From Kluyvera sp036759925 (GTDB lineage: Bacteria; Pseudomonadota; Gammaproteobacteria; Enterobacterales; Enterobacteriaceae): a stretch of DNA of 64,000 bases. The first letter of the stretch is position 1; each line of letters opens with the position of its first letter. The DNA lies in the NCBI RefSeq assembly GCF_036759925.1, contig NZ_JAPKIB010000003.1:394320-458319 (forward strand), in the 5' to 3' direction. Shown here in pieces: positions 16,402-24,873 of the stretch. The position numbers were made by a program, and so were the translations under genes. The notes beneath the pieces were generated by a model, which saw only the letters and a list, made by a program, of their open reading frames with translations, was not told the origin of the DNA and did not search any database.

Positions 16402-17643
16402 TCATACCTTTTTGAAGATCAGTGAACCGTTGGTACCACCAAAGCCGAAGGAGTTACACAGGGTGTACTCCATACCGCTGACCTGACGCGCTTCGTGAGG
16501 CACGAAGTCCAGGTCACAACCTTCATCCGGGTTATCCAGGTTGATGGTTGGCGGAACAGCCTGATCGCGAAGTGCCAGGATAGAGTAGATAGATTCTACT
16601 GCGCCCGCAGCACCCAGCAGGTGACCGGTCATAGACTTAGTGGAGCTGACCATTACACGGCTAGCAGCGTCGCCGAAGACAGACTTAACGGCCTGCGCTT
16701 CTGCTTTATCACCTGCTGGCGTCGAAGTCCCGTGGGCGTTCACGTAGCCAATCTGACCCGCGTCAATGCCTGCGTCGCGGATGGCGTTAACCATCGCCAG
16801 CGCTGCACCTGCGCCGTTTTCCGGCGGTGAGGTCATGTGGTACGCATCGCTGCTCATACCGAAGCCAACGACTTCAGCATAGATTTTCGCGCCACGTTTT
16901 TTCGCGTGTTCGTACTCTTCCAGTACGACCATGCCTGCGCCGTCACCCAGCACAAAGCCATCACGCTCTTTATCCCACGGACGGCTCGCCGCCTGCGGGT
17001 TATCGTTACGCGTAGACAGCGCACGCGCCGCACCGAAACCGCCAACGCCCAGAGGGGTACTGGCTTTTTCAGCGCCACCAGCAACCATCGCATCCGCATC
17101 GCCATAAGCGATGATACGCGCAGCCTGGCCGATGTTGTGCACACCGGAAGTACAGGCAGTCGCGATGGAGATGCTTGGCCCACGCAAACCGAACATGATG
17201 GTCAGGTGACCTGCCACCATGTTAACAATCGTCGACGGAACGAAGAACGGGCTGATCTTACGCGGACCACCATTCACCAGAGAGGTGTGGTTTTCTTCGA
17301 TAAGACCGAGACCGCCAATACCGGAGCCGATAGCGGCGCCAATACGGTGGGCGTTCTCTTCCGTAATTTCAAGGCCAGAATCCTGCATGGCCTGAACGCC
17401 AGCGACAATTCCATATTGAATGAAGGCATCCATCTTGCGCTGTTCTTTGCGCGAGATAATGTCATCACAGTTAAAATCCTTTACTAAGCCAGCAAATTTG
17501 GTTGCATAGGCGCTAGTATCGAAATGGTCGATCAGGCTGATGCCACTCTGACCGGCAAGGAGAGCTTTCCAGGTAGACTCTACGGTATTGCCGACAGGAG
17601 ACAACATGCCCAGTCCGGTCACAACTACACGACGCTTAGACAC
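16402..17643 (-). CDS. fabF: 3-oxoacyl-ACP synthase II (FabF)
   Basis: FabF condenses malonyl-ACP with long acyl-ACPs, notably C16:1 to C18:1, setting membrane fluidity. It has 413 residues, the E. coli length. The Cys-His-His triad is visible: Cys164 in ATACTSG, His in NAHGTSTPAGD (~304) and His in KSMTGHLLGAAG (~341). The glycine-rich C-terminus CNSFGFGGTNGSL is intact. It follows acpP by 88 bp across a hairpin. Confidence 0.98.
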   Translation of the reverse strand: MSKRRVVVTGLGMLSPVGNTVESTWKALLAGQSGISLIDHFDTSAYATKFAGLVKDFNCDDIISRKEQRKMDAFIQYGIVAGVQAMQDSGLEITEENAHRIGAAIGSGIGGLGLIEENHTSLVNGGPRKISPFFVPSTIVNMVAGHLTIMFGLRGPSISIATACTSGVHNIGQAARIIAYGDADAMVAGGAEKASTPLGVGGFGAARALSTRNDNPQAASRPWDKERDGFVLGDGAGMVVLEEYEHAKKRGAKIYAEVVGFGMSSDAYHMTSPPENGAGAALAMVNAIRDAGIDAGQIGYVNAHGTSTPAGDKAEAQAVKSVFGDAASRVMVSSTKSMTGHLLGAAGAVESIYSILALRDQAVPPTINLDNPDEGCDLDFVPHEARQVSGMEYTLCNSFGFGGTNGSLIFKKV

Positions 17644-17699
17644 GTTTGTCCTCCAGGGAGGGATAAAATAGATACTTGTGGGACAAAAAGATAAAACTC

Positions 17700-17719
17700 A
17701 GGCGGTCGAATGACCGCCT
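17700..17719 (-). repeat. acpP-fabF intercistronic hairpin
   Basis: An 8-bp stem (AGGCGGTC / GACCGCCT, 4-base loop) follows the acpP stop. It lacks a strong T-tract, so it may cause partial termination or protect the abundant acpP mRNA from 3' decay; either role is inferred. Confidence 0.6.
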
Positions 17720-17731
17720 GGAGATGTTCAC

Positions 17732-17968
17732 TTACGCCTGGTGACCGTTGATGTAATCAATGGCAGCCTGAACGGTGGTGATTTTCTCAGCTTCTTCGTC
17801 CGGAATCTCAGTATCAAACTCTTCTTCCAGAGCCATTACCAGCTCAACGGTGTCAAGAGAATCTGCGCCCAGGTCTTCAACGAAGGAAGCATTGTTGGTC
17901 ACTTCTTCCTGCTTAACGCCCAGCTGTTCGCCGATGATTTTCTTAACGCGTTCTTCGATAGTGCTCAT
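17732..17968 (-). CDS. acpP: Acyl carrier protein
   Basis: ACP carries growing acyl chains on a phosphopantetheine arm. The start at 17968 gives 78 residues ([18 protein letters not shown]), acidic and helical. The modified serine is Ser37 counting Met1, in [12 protein letters not shown]. The open frame extends 50 codons upstream but this is non-coding. The 209 bp before it probably hold a dedicated promoter, since ACP is needed in excess of neighbouring enzymes. Confidence 0.98.
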
Positions 17969-18177
17969 ACTCTTAAATTTCCTATCAAAACTCGCTTTCG
18001 CGATGGTTTTCGTAGTGTATAAAATGTTGAAAAATTTGCAACTAAATCCCGGCAGGTCGTACCACGATTTTACGCTATTTTGAGGGTGTTTGCCCTCATA
18101 ACGCAAATGATTTTGCACTAATCATACTCAGACATACGTAGATTGCCCGTTGTCTGAGCACTTTGTGCAAAACACAA

Positions 18178-18912
18178 TCAGACCATGTACATCCCGCCGT
18201 TTACGTGCAACGTTTCACCAGTGATGTAACTTGCTTCGTCGGAGGCCAAAAATGCAACCGCACTAGCGATTTCATTTGGAGTGCCGAGGCGCCCCGCAGG
18301 AACTGCCGCCAGTGTACCCGCACGCTGCTCATCGGTCAGCGCACGCGTCATGTCCGTTTCAATAAAGCCCGGAGCAACAACGTTCACAGTAATACCGCGT
18401 GACGCAACTTCACGCGCCAGTGATTTACTGAAGCCGATCAGACCCGCTTTCGCCGCAGCGTAGTTAGCCTGACCTGCATTTCCCATGGTACCAACCACAG
18501 AACCGATAGTGATGATACGCCCATGACGCTTTTTCATCATAGCGCGCATTACCGCTTTTGACAGACGGAAAACAGATGACAGGTTGGTTTCGATAATATC
18601 GTTCCACTCGTCATCTTTCATGCGCATTAACAGGTTATCACGAGTAATCCCGGCATTATTGACCAGAATGTCGACTTCGCCAAACTCAGCGCGGATATTT
18701 CCGAGAACAGATTCAATAGATGCCGGGTCAGTCACATTCAACAGCAGACCTTTACCGTTTGCACCCAGATAATCGCTAATCGCCTGCGCGCCGCTTTCGC
18801 TGGTCGCAGTACCGATAACTTTCGCGCCGCGAGCGACGAGAGTTTCAGCGATTGCGCGGCCAATACCGCGGCTTGCACCCGTTACCAGTGCAATTTTTCC
18901 TTCAAAGCTCAT
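18178..18912 (-). CDS. fabG: 3-oxoacyl-ACP reductase (FabG)
   Basis: FabG is the NADPH-dependent short-chain dehydrogenase that reduces 3-ketoacyl-ACP in each elongation cycle. The start at 18912 (MSFEGKIALVTG) gives the standard 244 residues. The Rossmann motif GASRGIG is at 12-18, NNAGITRDNLL is at ~86, and the catalytic Ser/Tyr/Lys set is in GSVVGTMGNAGQANYAAAKAG (~137-157). It lies 10 bp after fabD. Confidence 0.98.
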   Translation of the reverse strand: MSFEGKIALVTGASRGIGRAIAETLVARGAKVIGTATSESGAQAISDYLGANGKGLLLNVTDPASIESVLGNIRAEFGEVDILVNNAGITRDNLLMRMKDDEWNDIIETNLSSVFRLSKAVMRAMMKKRHGRIITIGSVVGTMGNAGQANYAAAKAGLIGFSKSLAREVASRGITVNVVAPGFIETDMTRALTDEQRAGTLAAVPAGRLGTPNEIASAVAFLASDEASYITGETLHVNGGMYMV

Positions 18913-18922
18913 GCTTTCCTCT

Positions 18923-19852
18923 TTATTGCGCAAGTGCCGCTGACAGGGCAGCCGGCTCGTTAATGGCCGATGCAGTCAGGGTATCTACAATACGTTTGGT
19001 CAGGCCGGTGAGGACTTTACCCGGACCAACTTCATACAGATGCTCTACGCCTTGGGATGCCATAAACTCAACGGTTTTGGTCCACTGAACCGGGCTGTAC
19101 AGCTGGCGAACCAGCGCGTCACGAATCGCGTCGGCATCGGTTTCGCACTTCACGTCGACGTTGTTCACAACCGGAACGGTCGGCGCGTTAAAGGTAATTT
19201 TCTGCAGCTCTACGGCCAGTTTCTCGGCTGCAGGCTTCATCAGCGCACAGTGGGATGGCACGCTGACCGGCAGCGGCAATGCACGCTTAGCGCCCGCTGC
19301 TTTGCAGGCTGCGCCCGCACGTTCAACCGCTTCTTTGTGACCGGCGATAACTACCTGGCCCGGCGAGTTGAAGTTAACCGGAGAAACCACCTGGCCTTCC
19401 GCGGACTCTTCGCACGCTTTGGCGATAGACGCATCGTCAAGACCGATGATAGCAGACATGCCGCCGGTACCTTCTGGTACCGCTTCCTGCATGAACTTGC
19501 CGCGCATCTCGACCAGACGCACTGCATCAGCAAAAGCAATCACGCCCGCACAAACCAGCGCAGAGTATTCGCCCAGGCTGTGACCGGCCATCAGAGAAGG
19601 TGCTTTACCGCCCTGCTGCTGCCACAGACGATACAGGGCAACGGAAGCGGTCAGCAGCGCAGGCTGAGTCTGCCAGGTTTTGTTCAGTTCTTCAGCAGGA
19701 CCCTGTTGGGTCAGCGCCCATAAATCGTAGCCCAGCGCCGCGGAAGCTTCATGAAAAGTTTCTTCAATAACCGGATAGGTTGCTGCCAGTTCAGACAGCA
19801 TGCCTACCGCTTGTGAACCCTGACCCGGGAACACGAAAGCGAATTGCGTCAT
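18923..19852 (-). CDS. fabD: Malonyl-CoA:ACP transacylase (FabD)
   Basis: FabD moves malonyl from CoA to ACP, supplying the extender unit for all condensing enzymes. It has 309 residues, the same as E. coli. The active serine is Ser92 in AGHSLGEYSA, with His91 beside it; the QGSQ loop is at 11-14 and His201 is expected in PVSVPSHCALM. It lies 17 bp after fabH and 10 bp before fabG, within one operon. Confidence 0.98.
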   Translation of the reverse strand: MTQFAFVFPGQGSQAVGMLSELAATYPVIEETFHEASAALGYDLWALTQQGPAEELNKTWQTQPALLTASVALYRLWQQQGGKAPSLMAGHSLGEYSALVCAGVIAFADAVRLVEMRGKFMQEAVPEGTGGMSAIIGLDDASIAKACEESAEGQVVSPVNFNSPGQVVIAGHKEAVERAGAACKAAGAKRALPLPVSVPSHCALMKPAAEKLAVELQKITFNAPTVPVVNNVDVKCETDADAIRDALVRQLYSPVQWTKTVEFMASQGVEHLYEVGPGKVLTGLTKRIVDTLTASAINEPAALSAALAQ

Positions 19853-19869
19853 GTTTATAATCCTTATAC

Positions 19870-20823
19870 TTAGAAACGAACCAGCGCAGAACCCCAGGTG
19901 AACCCGCCACCGAAGGCCTCGAGCAGCACCAGTTGACCGCGTTTAATGCGACCGTCGCGTACCGCTTCATCAAAGGCACACGGCACGGAAGCGGCGGAGG
20001 TGTTGCCATGACGGTCAAGAGTGACGACGACATTGTCCATCGACATGCCGAGCTTCTTCGCCGTCGCGCTGATAATACGTAAGTTCGCCTGGTGCGGCAC
20101 CAGCCAGTCCAGTTCAGAACGGTCGAGGTTATTGGCTGCCAGCGTTTCATCAACGATGTGCGCCAGTTCAGTGACCGCGACTTTAAAGACTTCGTTACCC
20201 GCCATCGTCAGATGGATGGAGTTTTCCGGGTTAACGCGATCGGCGTTAGGCAGCGTCAGCAGCTTACCGTAGCTCCCGTCTGCATGCAGATGGGTAGAGA
20301 TGATGCCAGGTTCTTCGGACGAACCAAGCACCACGGCGCCCGCGCCGTCACCGAAGATAATGATCGTGCCACGATCGGTAGGATCACAGGTACGTGCCAG
20401 CGTATCGGCACCGACCACCAGCGCATATTTCACTGCGCCCGTTTTGACGTACAGATCGGCCACGCTCAGCGCGTAGGTGAAACCTGCGCACGCTGCCGCG
20501 ACGTCGAATGCCGGTGCGCCTTTCACGCCCAGCATTTCCTGAATCTGACAAGCTGCGCTTGGGAAAGCGTGGGTAGCAGAAGTGGTAGCAACCACAATCA
20601 GCCCCAGTTCGCTGGCTTCAATGCCCGCCATTTCCAGCGCGCGTTTTGCCGCTTCGTAACCCAGCGTAGACACGTTTTCATCAGGGCCAGCAATACGGCG
20701 CTCACGGATACCTGTACGGGTGACAATCCACTCGTCAGACGTATCAACCATTTTTTCCAGATCGGCGTTAGTCCGCACTTGCTCAGGCAGATAGCTGCCG
20801 GTACCAATAATCTTCGTATACAT
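19870..20823 (-). CDS. fabH: 3-oxoacyl-ACP synthase III (FabH)
   Basis: FabH starts fatty acid synthesis by condensing acetyl-CoA with malonyl-ACP. It has 317 residues. The catalytic Cys112 lies in VAAACAGFTYAL, His in LVPHQANLRI (~244) and Asn in GNTSAASVP (~274), a complete Cys-His-Asn triad. It is 59 bp after plsX. Confidence 0.98.
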   Translation of the reverse strand: MYTKIIGTGSYLPEQVRTNADLEKMVDTSDEWIVTRTGIRERRIAGPDENVSTLGYEAAKRALEMAGIEASELGLIVVATTSATHAFPSAACQIQEMLGVKGAPAFDVAAACAGFTYALSVADLYVKTGAVKYALVVGADTLARTCDPTDRGTIIIFGDGAGAVVLGSSEEPGIISTHLHADGSYGKLLTLPNADRVNPENSIHLTMAGNEVFKVAVTELAHIVDETLAANNLDRSELDWLVPHQANLRIISATAKKLGMSMDNVVVTLDRHGNTSAASVPCAFDEAVRDGRIKRGQLVLLEAFGGGFTWGSALVRF

Positions 20824-20882
20824 GTACGCTCAGTCACTTTTCGCTAATATAGCCGCCCTATTCAACCATCGGGGCGCTGGCA

Positions 20883-21941
20883 CTATCGGTTACCAGCTTC
20901 CAGAGTGTCGAATCCTGCGGGGTATACGGATTCCAGGCGAGCGGCAATTCGCTGAGGAACTTGTCGCTGCACCGCCTGCACTGCCTGTTCTATAGCGATC
21001 GCAAAGGCTCGCTGATTGGCTGCACCATGACTCTTAATCACCGTGCCGCGCAATCCTAACAGACAGGCGCCATTATACTGGTCGGGGTTGAGGTGACTGA
21101 ATCGCCTTGTCAGGCTTTTTTGTAACCAACGCTTTAATAAAAGCAGCCACCACGACCGTTTTTTCCCTTCACTCTGTGATTTCAGCAGCGAGAGGAACAC
21201 TCTGACAACCCCTTCCATCGTCTTTAAGGTGACGTTACCTGTGAAGCCATCGCAAACCAGCACATCGGTTTTTCCCGTCAACAGCTCATTGGCTTCAAGA
21301 TAGCCGATATAGTTGAGGGAAGAGATTGTTTTTAACACTAATGAGGCATCACGAATACTATCATGACCCTTAATCTCTTCTTCACCGATGTTCAGTAGCG
21401 CAACGCGCGGGTTTTCAATGCCCAACACGTCTTCGCCCATGACCGAACCCATGACGGCAAACTGCACCAGCATGTTACTGTCGCAATCCACGTTGGCACC
21501 GAGATCCAGCACCACCGTTTTGCCCTTTTGCTGATGCGGCAGAACCGTCACCAGCGCCGGGCGCTCAATCCCCTGAATGGGCTTGATCAATAATTTTGCC
21601 AGCCCCATCAGCGCACCGGTGTTCCCGGCGCTGACGCAGGCTTCAGCCCGCCCTTCTTTCACCATCTCAAGCGCCACGCGCATTGAACTACCGCGGCTAT
21701 GGCGGATAGCATGCGAGGGCCGCTCATTACTGGCAATAACCGACTGGGCAGGGATAATCTGCAAACGTGAACGTTGTTCAAAGTCAGCTTTGGCAAGTAA
21801 TGGCGTAATGTCGTCGGGATTACCGACTAAAAGAAGTGAGAGTTGCGGATTAGAACTCAGTGCCTGCAATGCTGCAGGCACTGTCACGGAAGGACCAAAA
21901 TCGCCCCCCATGACATCTAACGCCAGGGTTAGACGTGTCAA
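20883..21941 (-). CDS. plsX: PlsX phosphate acyltransferase
   Basis: PlsX makes acyl-phosphate from acyl-ACP, feeding PlsY in phosphatidic acid synthesis. I place the start at TTG (21941), giving 352 residues that begin (M)TRLTLALDVMGGDFGP like E. coli PlsX (356; the difference is a shorter C-terminus). A GTG at 21995 in the same frame would add 18 residues that do not resemble the family. Conserved segments include ACVSAGNTGALMGLAK, VLDLGANVDC and VCDGFTGNVTLK. The protein is peripheral to the inner membrane. The family call is firm and the start less so. Confidence 0.92.
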   Translation of the reverse strand: MTRLTLALDVMGGDFGPSVTVPAALQALSSNPQLSLLLVGNPDDITPLLAKADFEQRSRLQIIPAQSVIASNERPSHAIRHSRGSSMRVALEMVKEGRAEACVSAGNTGALMGLAKLLIKPIQGIERPALVTVLPHQQKGKTVVLDLGANVDCDSNMLVQFAVMGSVMGEDVLGIENPRVALLNIGEEEIKGHDSIRDASLVLKTISSLNYIGYLEANELLTGKTDVLVCDGFTGNVTLKTMEGVVRVFLSLLKSQSEGKKRSWWLLLLKRWLQKSLTRRFSHLNPDQYNGACLLGLRGTVIKSHGAANQRAFAIAIEQAVQAVQRQVPQRIAARLESVYPAGFDTLEAGNR

Positions 21942-22020
21942 AGTATCGTCGCCGCTTGGTTTGGGTTTCCCCGCGTTAACGGGGAAATTCCTCACTAAGC
22001 TTCATCACGCTTTCGCGTGA

Positions 22021-22194
22021 TTACTTAGCGATTACCTTACGGCCACGGTAGAAACCGTCGGCAGTGATGTGGTGACGCAGGTGTTGTTCACCAGAAGTTT
22101 TGTCTACAGACAGGCTGGTGACTGCGGTCAGAGCGTCATGGGAACGACGCATGCCACGTTTGGAACGGGTTGGTTTATTCTGTTGTACGGCCAT
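22021..22194 (-). CDS. rpmF: Ribosomal protein bL32
   Basis: This 57-residue basic protein (MAVQQNKPTRSKRGMRRSHD to GRKVIAK) is bL32 of the large ribosomal subunit, the same length as in E. coli. It lies 16 bp after yceD and 79 bp before plsX, the conserved yceD-rpmF-plsX-fab order that links ribosome and lipid synthesis. Confidence 0.97.
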   Translation of the reverse strand: MAVQQNKPTRSKRGMRRSHDALTAVTSLSVDKTSGEQHLRHHITADGFYRGRKVIAK

Positions 22195-22210
22195 GGACCT
22201 TACTCCTCAA

Positions 22211-22732
22211 TTACTTTTGCTTTAAGCTGGCTAATACGGCAAATGGGTTTGGCTTCTGTGCCTCTTCAGGCAATTCACCAAAGACCATGTCCGCCTCGGA
22301 CACTTCACAGTGTTCAGAATCATGCACCGGAACTACCGGCAAGGCGAGGATGATTTCATCTTCAACCAACGCCAGCAGATCGATTTCACCGAATTCGTTA
22401 ACCTCAATCGGCTCATACGCTTCCGGGAGTGCCTCAACCTGATCATCATTTTTGACCGGGCTGAAACAATACTTTGTGTAGACATGATGAGTAAACGGTT
22501 TCCCGCAACGCTGACATTCTAACGATACCGTCACCTTCACATCACCGGTCAGAACCGCGAGGCGTTGGTTATCGATATCGAAGGACATTTCACATTCTAC
22601 ATCACTGTCCACACTGACTACGGACGCGGCGACGCGCTCCGCCTGATCGGGGGTATAGATACCCTGGTAATCAAGGCGTTTTTGAGCCGTACGAACCGGA
22701 TCGAGAGTCAGGGGTAATTTTACCTTTTGCAT
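22211..22732 (-). CDS. yceD: YceD, DUF177 protein
   Basis: A 173-residue acidic protein matching E. coli YceD in length. A Cys pair in LECQRCGKPFTHHV (~75) is typical of the DUF177 family, which in plants and bacteria is linked to 23S rRNA accumulation. Its exact role in enterobacteria is not settled. It heads the yceD-rpmF operon and is divergent from yceF. Confidence 0.93.
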   Translation of the reverse strand: MQKVKLPLTLDPVRTAQKRLDYQGIYTPDQAERVAASVVSVDSDVECEMSFDIDNQRLAVLTGDVKVTVSLECQRCGKPFTHHVYTKYCFSPVKNDDQVEALPEAYEPIEVNEFGEIDLLALVEDEIILALPVVPVHDSEHCEVSEADMVFGELPEEAQKPNPFAVLASLKQK

Positions 22733-22773
22733 AGGGCGCGCATATTAACTTTGTAACGTCATAGAGTCAAAGA

Positions 22774-22798
22774 AAAAGGCAGCCTCAGGTTGCCTTTT
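22774..22798. repeat. Hairpin with A/T flanks in the yceD-yceF divergent region
   Basis: An 8-bp stem (AAAAGGCA / TGCCTTTT, 9-base loop) resembles a bidirectional terminator, yet it lies upstream of both divergent genes. It could be an attenuator or the end of a small transcript; the role is unknown. Confidence 0.45.
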
Positions 22799-22874
22799 GC
22801 CAATAATTCGCACACATTGCGGCCTATAGTTTAAAATGTCGGAATCTAATTCGCTACCGTCTATTTAAAAAATT

Positions 22875-23459
22875 ATGCCTGAATTGATTCTTGCTTCGAC
22901 ATCCCCCTATCGCAAACAGCTGCTCGAGAAACTCGGCCTACCCTTCGAGTGCGCCGCGCCCGAGGTTGATGAACTGCCGCTACCGGGCGAAACCCCACGC
23001 AGCCTGGTCCTGCGACTGGCGCAGGCCAAAGCCCAGGCGCTGGCCGTGCGTTTCCCTAACCATCTGATTATTGGCTCTGACCAGGTCTGTTTGCTCGATG
23101 GAGAAATCACCGGTAAACCACACACCGAAGAGAATGCTCGCCTGCAATTAAAAAAGGCCAGTGGCAATGTGGTGACGTTTTATACCGGGCTGGCGCTGTA
23201 CAATTCGGCTAATGGTCAGTTACAAACGGAATGTGAGCCGTTCGACGTCCATTTTCGCCATTTAAGTGAGCAAGAAATCAACGCCTATATCCGTAAAGAA
23301 AACCCGCTCAACTGCGCTGGAAGCTTTAAAAGCGAGGGGTTAGGGATCGCATTATTTGACCGCCTTGAAGGACGCGATCCGAACACGCTGATTGGTTTAC
23401 CGCTGATTGCACTCTGCAAAATGTTGCGCCGGGAGAGCTTTAACCCACTGGCAGATTAG
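22875..23459 (+). CDS. yceF: YceF, Maf-like m7GTP pyrophosphatase
   Basis: Maf-fold nucleotide pyrophosphatase of 194 residues; E. coli YceF prefers 7-methyl-GTP, probably as housecleaning of modified nucleotides. The signature LILASTSPYRKQLLEKL (4-20) and the catalytic Asp69 in IIGSDQV are present, as is the substrate-specificity region CAGSFKSEGLGI. It is divergent from yceD. In E. coli its other neighbour is rluC; here a hydrolase gene intervenes. Confidence 0.95.
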   Translation: MPELILASTSPYRKQLLEKLGLPFECAAPEVDELPLPGETPRSLVLRLAQAKAQALAVRFPNHLIIGSDQVCLLDGEITGKPHTEENARLQLKKASGNVVTFYTGLALYNSANGQLQTECEPFDVHFRHLSEQEINAYIRKENPLNCAGSFKSEGLGIALFDRLEGRDPNTLIGLPLIALCKMLRRESFNPLAD

Positions 23460-23464
23460 TGCAT

Positions 23465-23535
23465 TCCCGGCGTCGCTGCGCTCGGCCGAGCTACATTCGG
23501 GATAGGTAGCCCGGCCGAGCGCAGCGACGCCGGGA
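23465..23535. repeat. REP/BIME after yceF
   Basis: Two almost perfectly complementary arms (TCCCGGCGTCGCTGCGCTCG.. and ..CGAGCGCAGCGACGCCGGGA) form a long palindrome between yceF and the hydrolase gene. It is the left flank of the accessory hydrolase. Confidence 0.85.
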
Positions 23536-23622
23536 AATCCCCCCACGATCACAGTTTATTTTCTCACCACCATTACAATCCATACCCCACATTGAAACAT
23601 TGTTTTAATTTAAGGAGAGAGG

Positions 23623-24771
23623 ATGCGTGGCACACCTAAACTGTTATTTATGCTGGCAATGCTGACCGCAGCGCAGGCCAATGCCGTTGATGACTGGCAG
23701 CAACAGGGCATTGTCGAGGGGAATCTTCCCGCCAGCTGGCAACAGATGAAAAGCCAGATGCAGTACCCGGATTCGTGGCTTTCTGGACACAAATCCGATT
23801 TTAAAACATGGCAACAGCATGCCCGTCAGTTATTTCGTCAGTCGCTTCTCACTCCTGACGCGACCAAACCCTTCGACGCACAAAACATCGCCCGCGAAGA
23901 CCGGGGCAGCTACACCGCCGAGAAGCTGGCTTTAAACATTACCGACGATAACCGTATCGCCGCGCTGATGCTGACACCAAAATCCCCCGGCCCTCATCCG
24001 GCAATCGTCCTGCTCCACGATCACGGTTCGAAATTTGATATCGGTAAAGAGAAGCTAATCCGTCCATGGGGTAACGCCGAACAGCTTGCCAGCGCCCAGG
24101 CCTGGGCCGATAAGTTCTTCACCGGCCGTTTTATCGGCGATGAACTGGCAAAGCGTGGCTACGTGGTTATCGCCATCGATAGTCCCGGCTGGGGCGACCG
24201 CGGGCCGATGGTGTACGAGCAGCAGCAGGCACTGGCCAGCAACTACTTTAATCTGGGACGTTCTCTGGCGGGGGAAATGGCCTATGAAGATATGCGCACC
24301 GTAGACTTCCTCGCCTCACTTAAAGGGGTCGATAGCCAGCGTATCGGCGTGCTCGGCTTCTCAATGGGCGGGTATCGCGCCTGGCAGCTCGCGGCGCTGT
24401 CCGATAAGGTCGCCGCCACGGCGGTAATCTCCTGGTTCGGTACCTATAACGGCCTGATGATCCCGGGCAACAACGTGCTGCGCGGCCAGTCGGCCTTTTA
24501 TATGCTGCATCCGGGCATGGCAGCCAAAATGGATATTCCGGATATCGCCAGCATTGCCGCACCGAAACCAATGCTGATTTTTAGCGGTGGACAGGACAAG
24601 CTATTCCCGGCCAGCGCGGTCAACGACGCCTTTGCCAAAGTGCACCGTGTCTGGTCTTCACAACATGCCGACGACAAGCTGGTGACCAAAACCTGGCCAG
24701 CGCTCGGCCACGTCTTTTACCAGCAACAGCAGGAGGAAGTGTTCCCGTGGCTGGATAAATGGCTGAAATGA
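23623..24771 (+). CDS. Secreted alpha/beta hydrolase (dienelactone-hydrolase-like)
   Basis: This 382-residue protein carries a signal peptide (cleavage near AQANA, residue 21) and an alpha/beta-hydrolase domain. The nucleophile is Ser247 in GFSMGG, the acid is probably Asp325 in SGGQDKLFP, and the base is His363 in LGHVFY. The oxyanion-side sequence is VLLHDHGS (~129-136). This order fits the dienelactone hydrolase / acetyl-xylan-esterase-like group; the substrate cannot be read from the sequence. A strong AGGAGAG site precedes the ATG. It is absent between yceF and rluC in E. coli and is flanked on both sides by REP elements, suggesting an independently acquired gene. Confidence 0.85.
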   Translation: MRGTPKLLFMLAMLTAAQANAVDDWQQQGIVEGNLPASWQQMKSQMQYPDSWLSGHKSDFKTWQQHARQLFRQSLLTPDATKPFDAQNIAREDRGSYTAEKLALNITDDNRIAALMLTPKSPGPHPAIVLLHDHGSKFDIGKEKLIRPWGNAEQLASAQAWADKFFTGRFIGDELAKRGYVVIAIDSPGWGDRGPMVYEQQQALASNYFNLGRSLAGEMAYEDMRTVDFLASLKGVDSQRIGVLGFSMGGYRAWQLAALSDKVAATAVISWFGTYNGLMIPGNNVLRGQSAFYMLHPGMAAKMDIPDIASIAAPKPMLIFSGGQDKLFPASAVNDAFAKVHRVWSSQHADDKLVTKTWPALGHVFYQQQQEEVFPWLDKWLK

Positions 24772-24790
24772 GGGGGAATAAGAGGGTCTG

Positions 24791-24870
24791 GTAGGCCGGA
24801 TAAGGCGTGTACGCCGCCATCCGGCAACCTATGCGCATCTGCCGGATAGCGCTTCGCTTATCCGGCCTAC
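24791..24870. repeat. REP/BIME between hydrolase and rluC
   Basis: Classic REP units (GTAGGCCGGATAAGGCG.. and ..CGCTTATCCGGCCTAC) in inverted orientation between convergent genes. It is the right flank of the hydrolase gene and a different REP subfamily from the left flank. Confidence 0.88.
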
Positions 24871-24873
24871 GGC

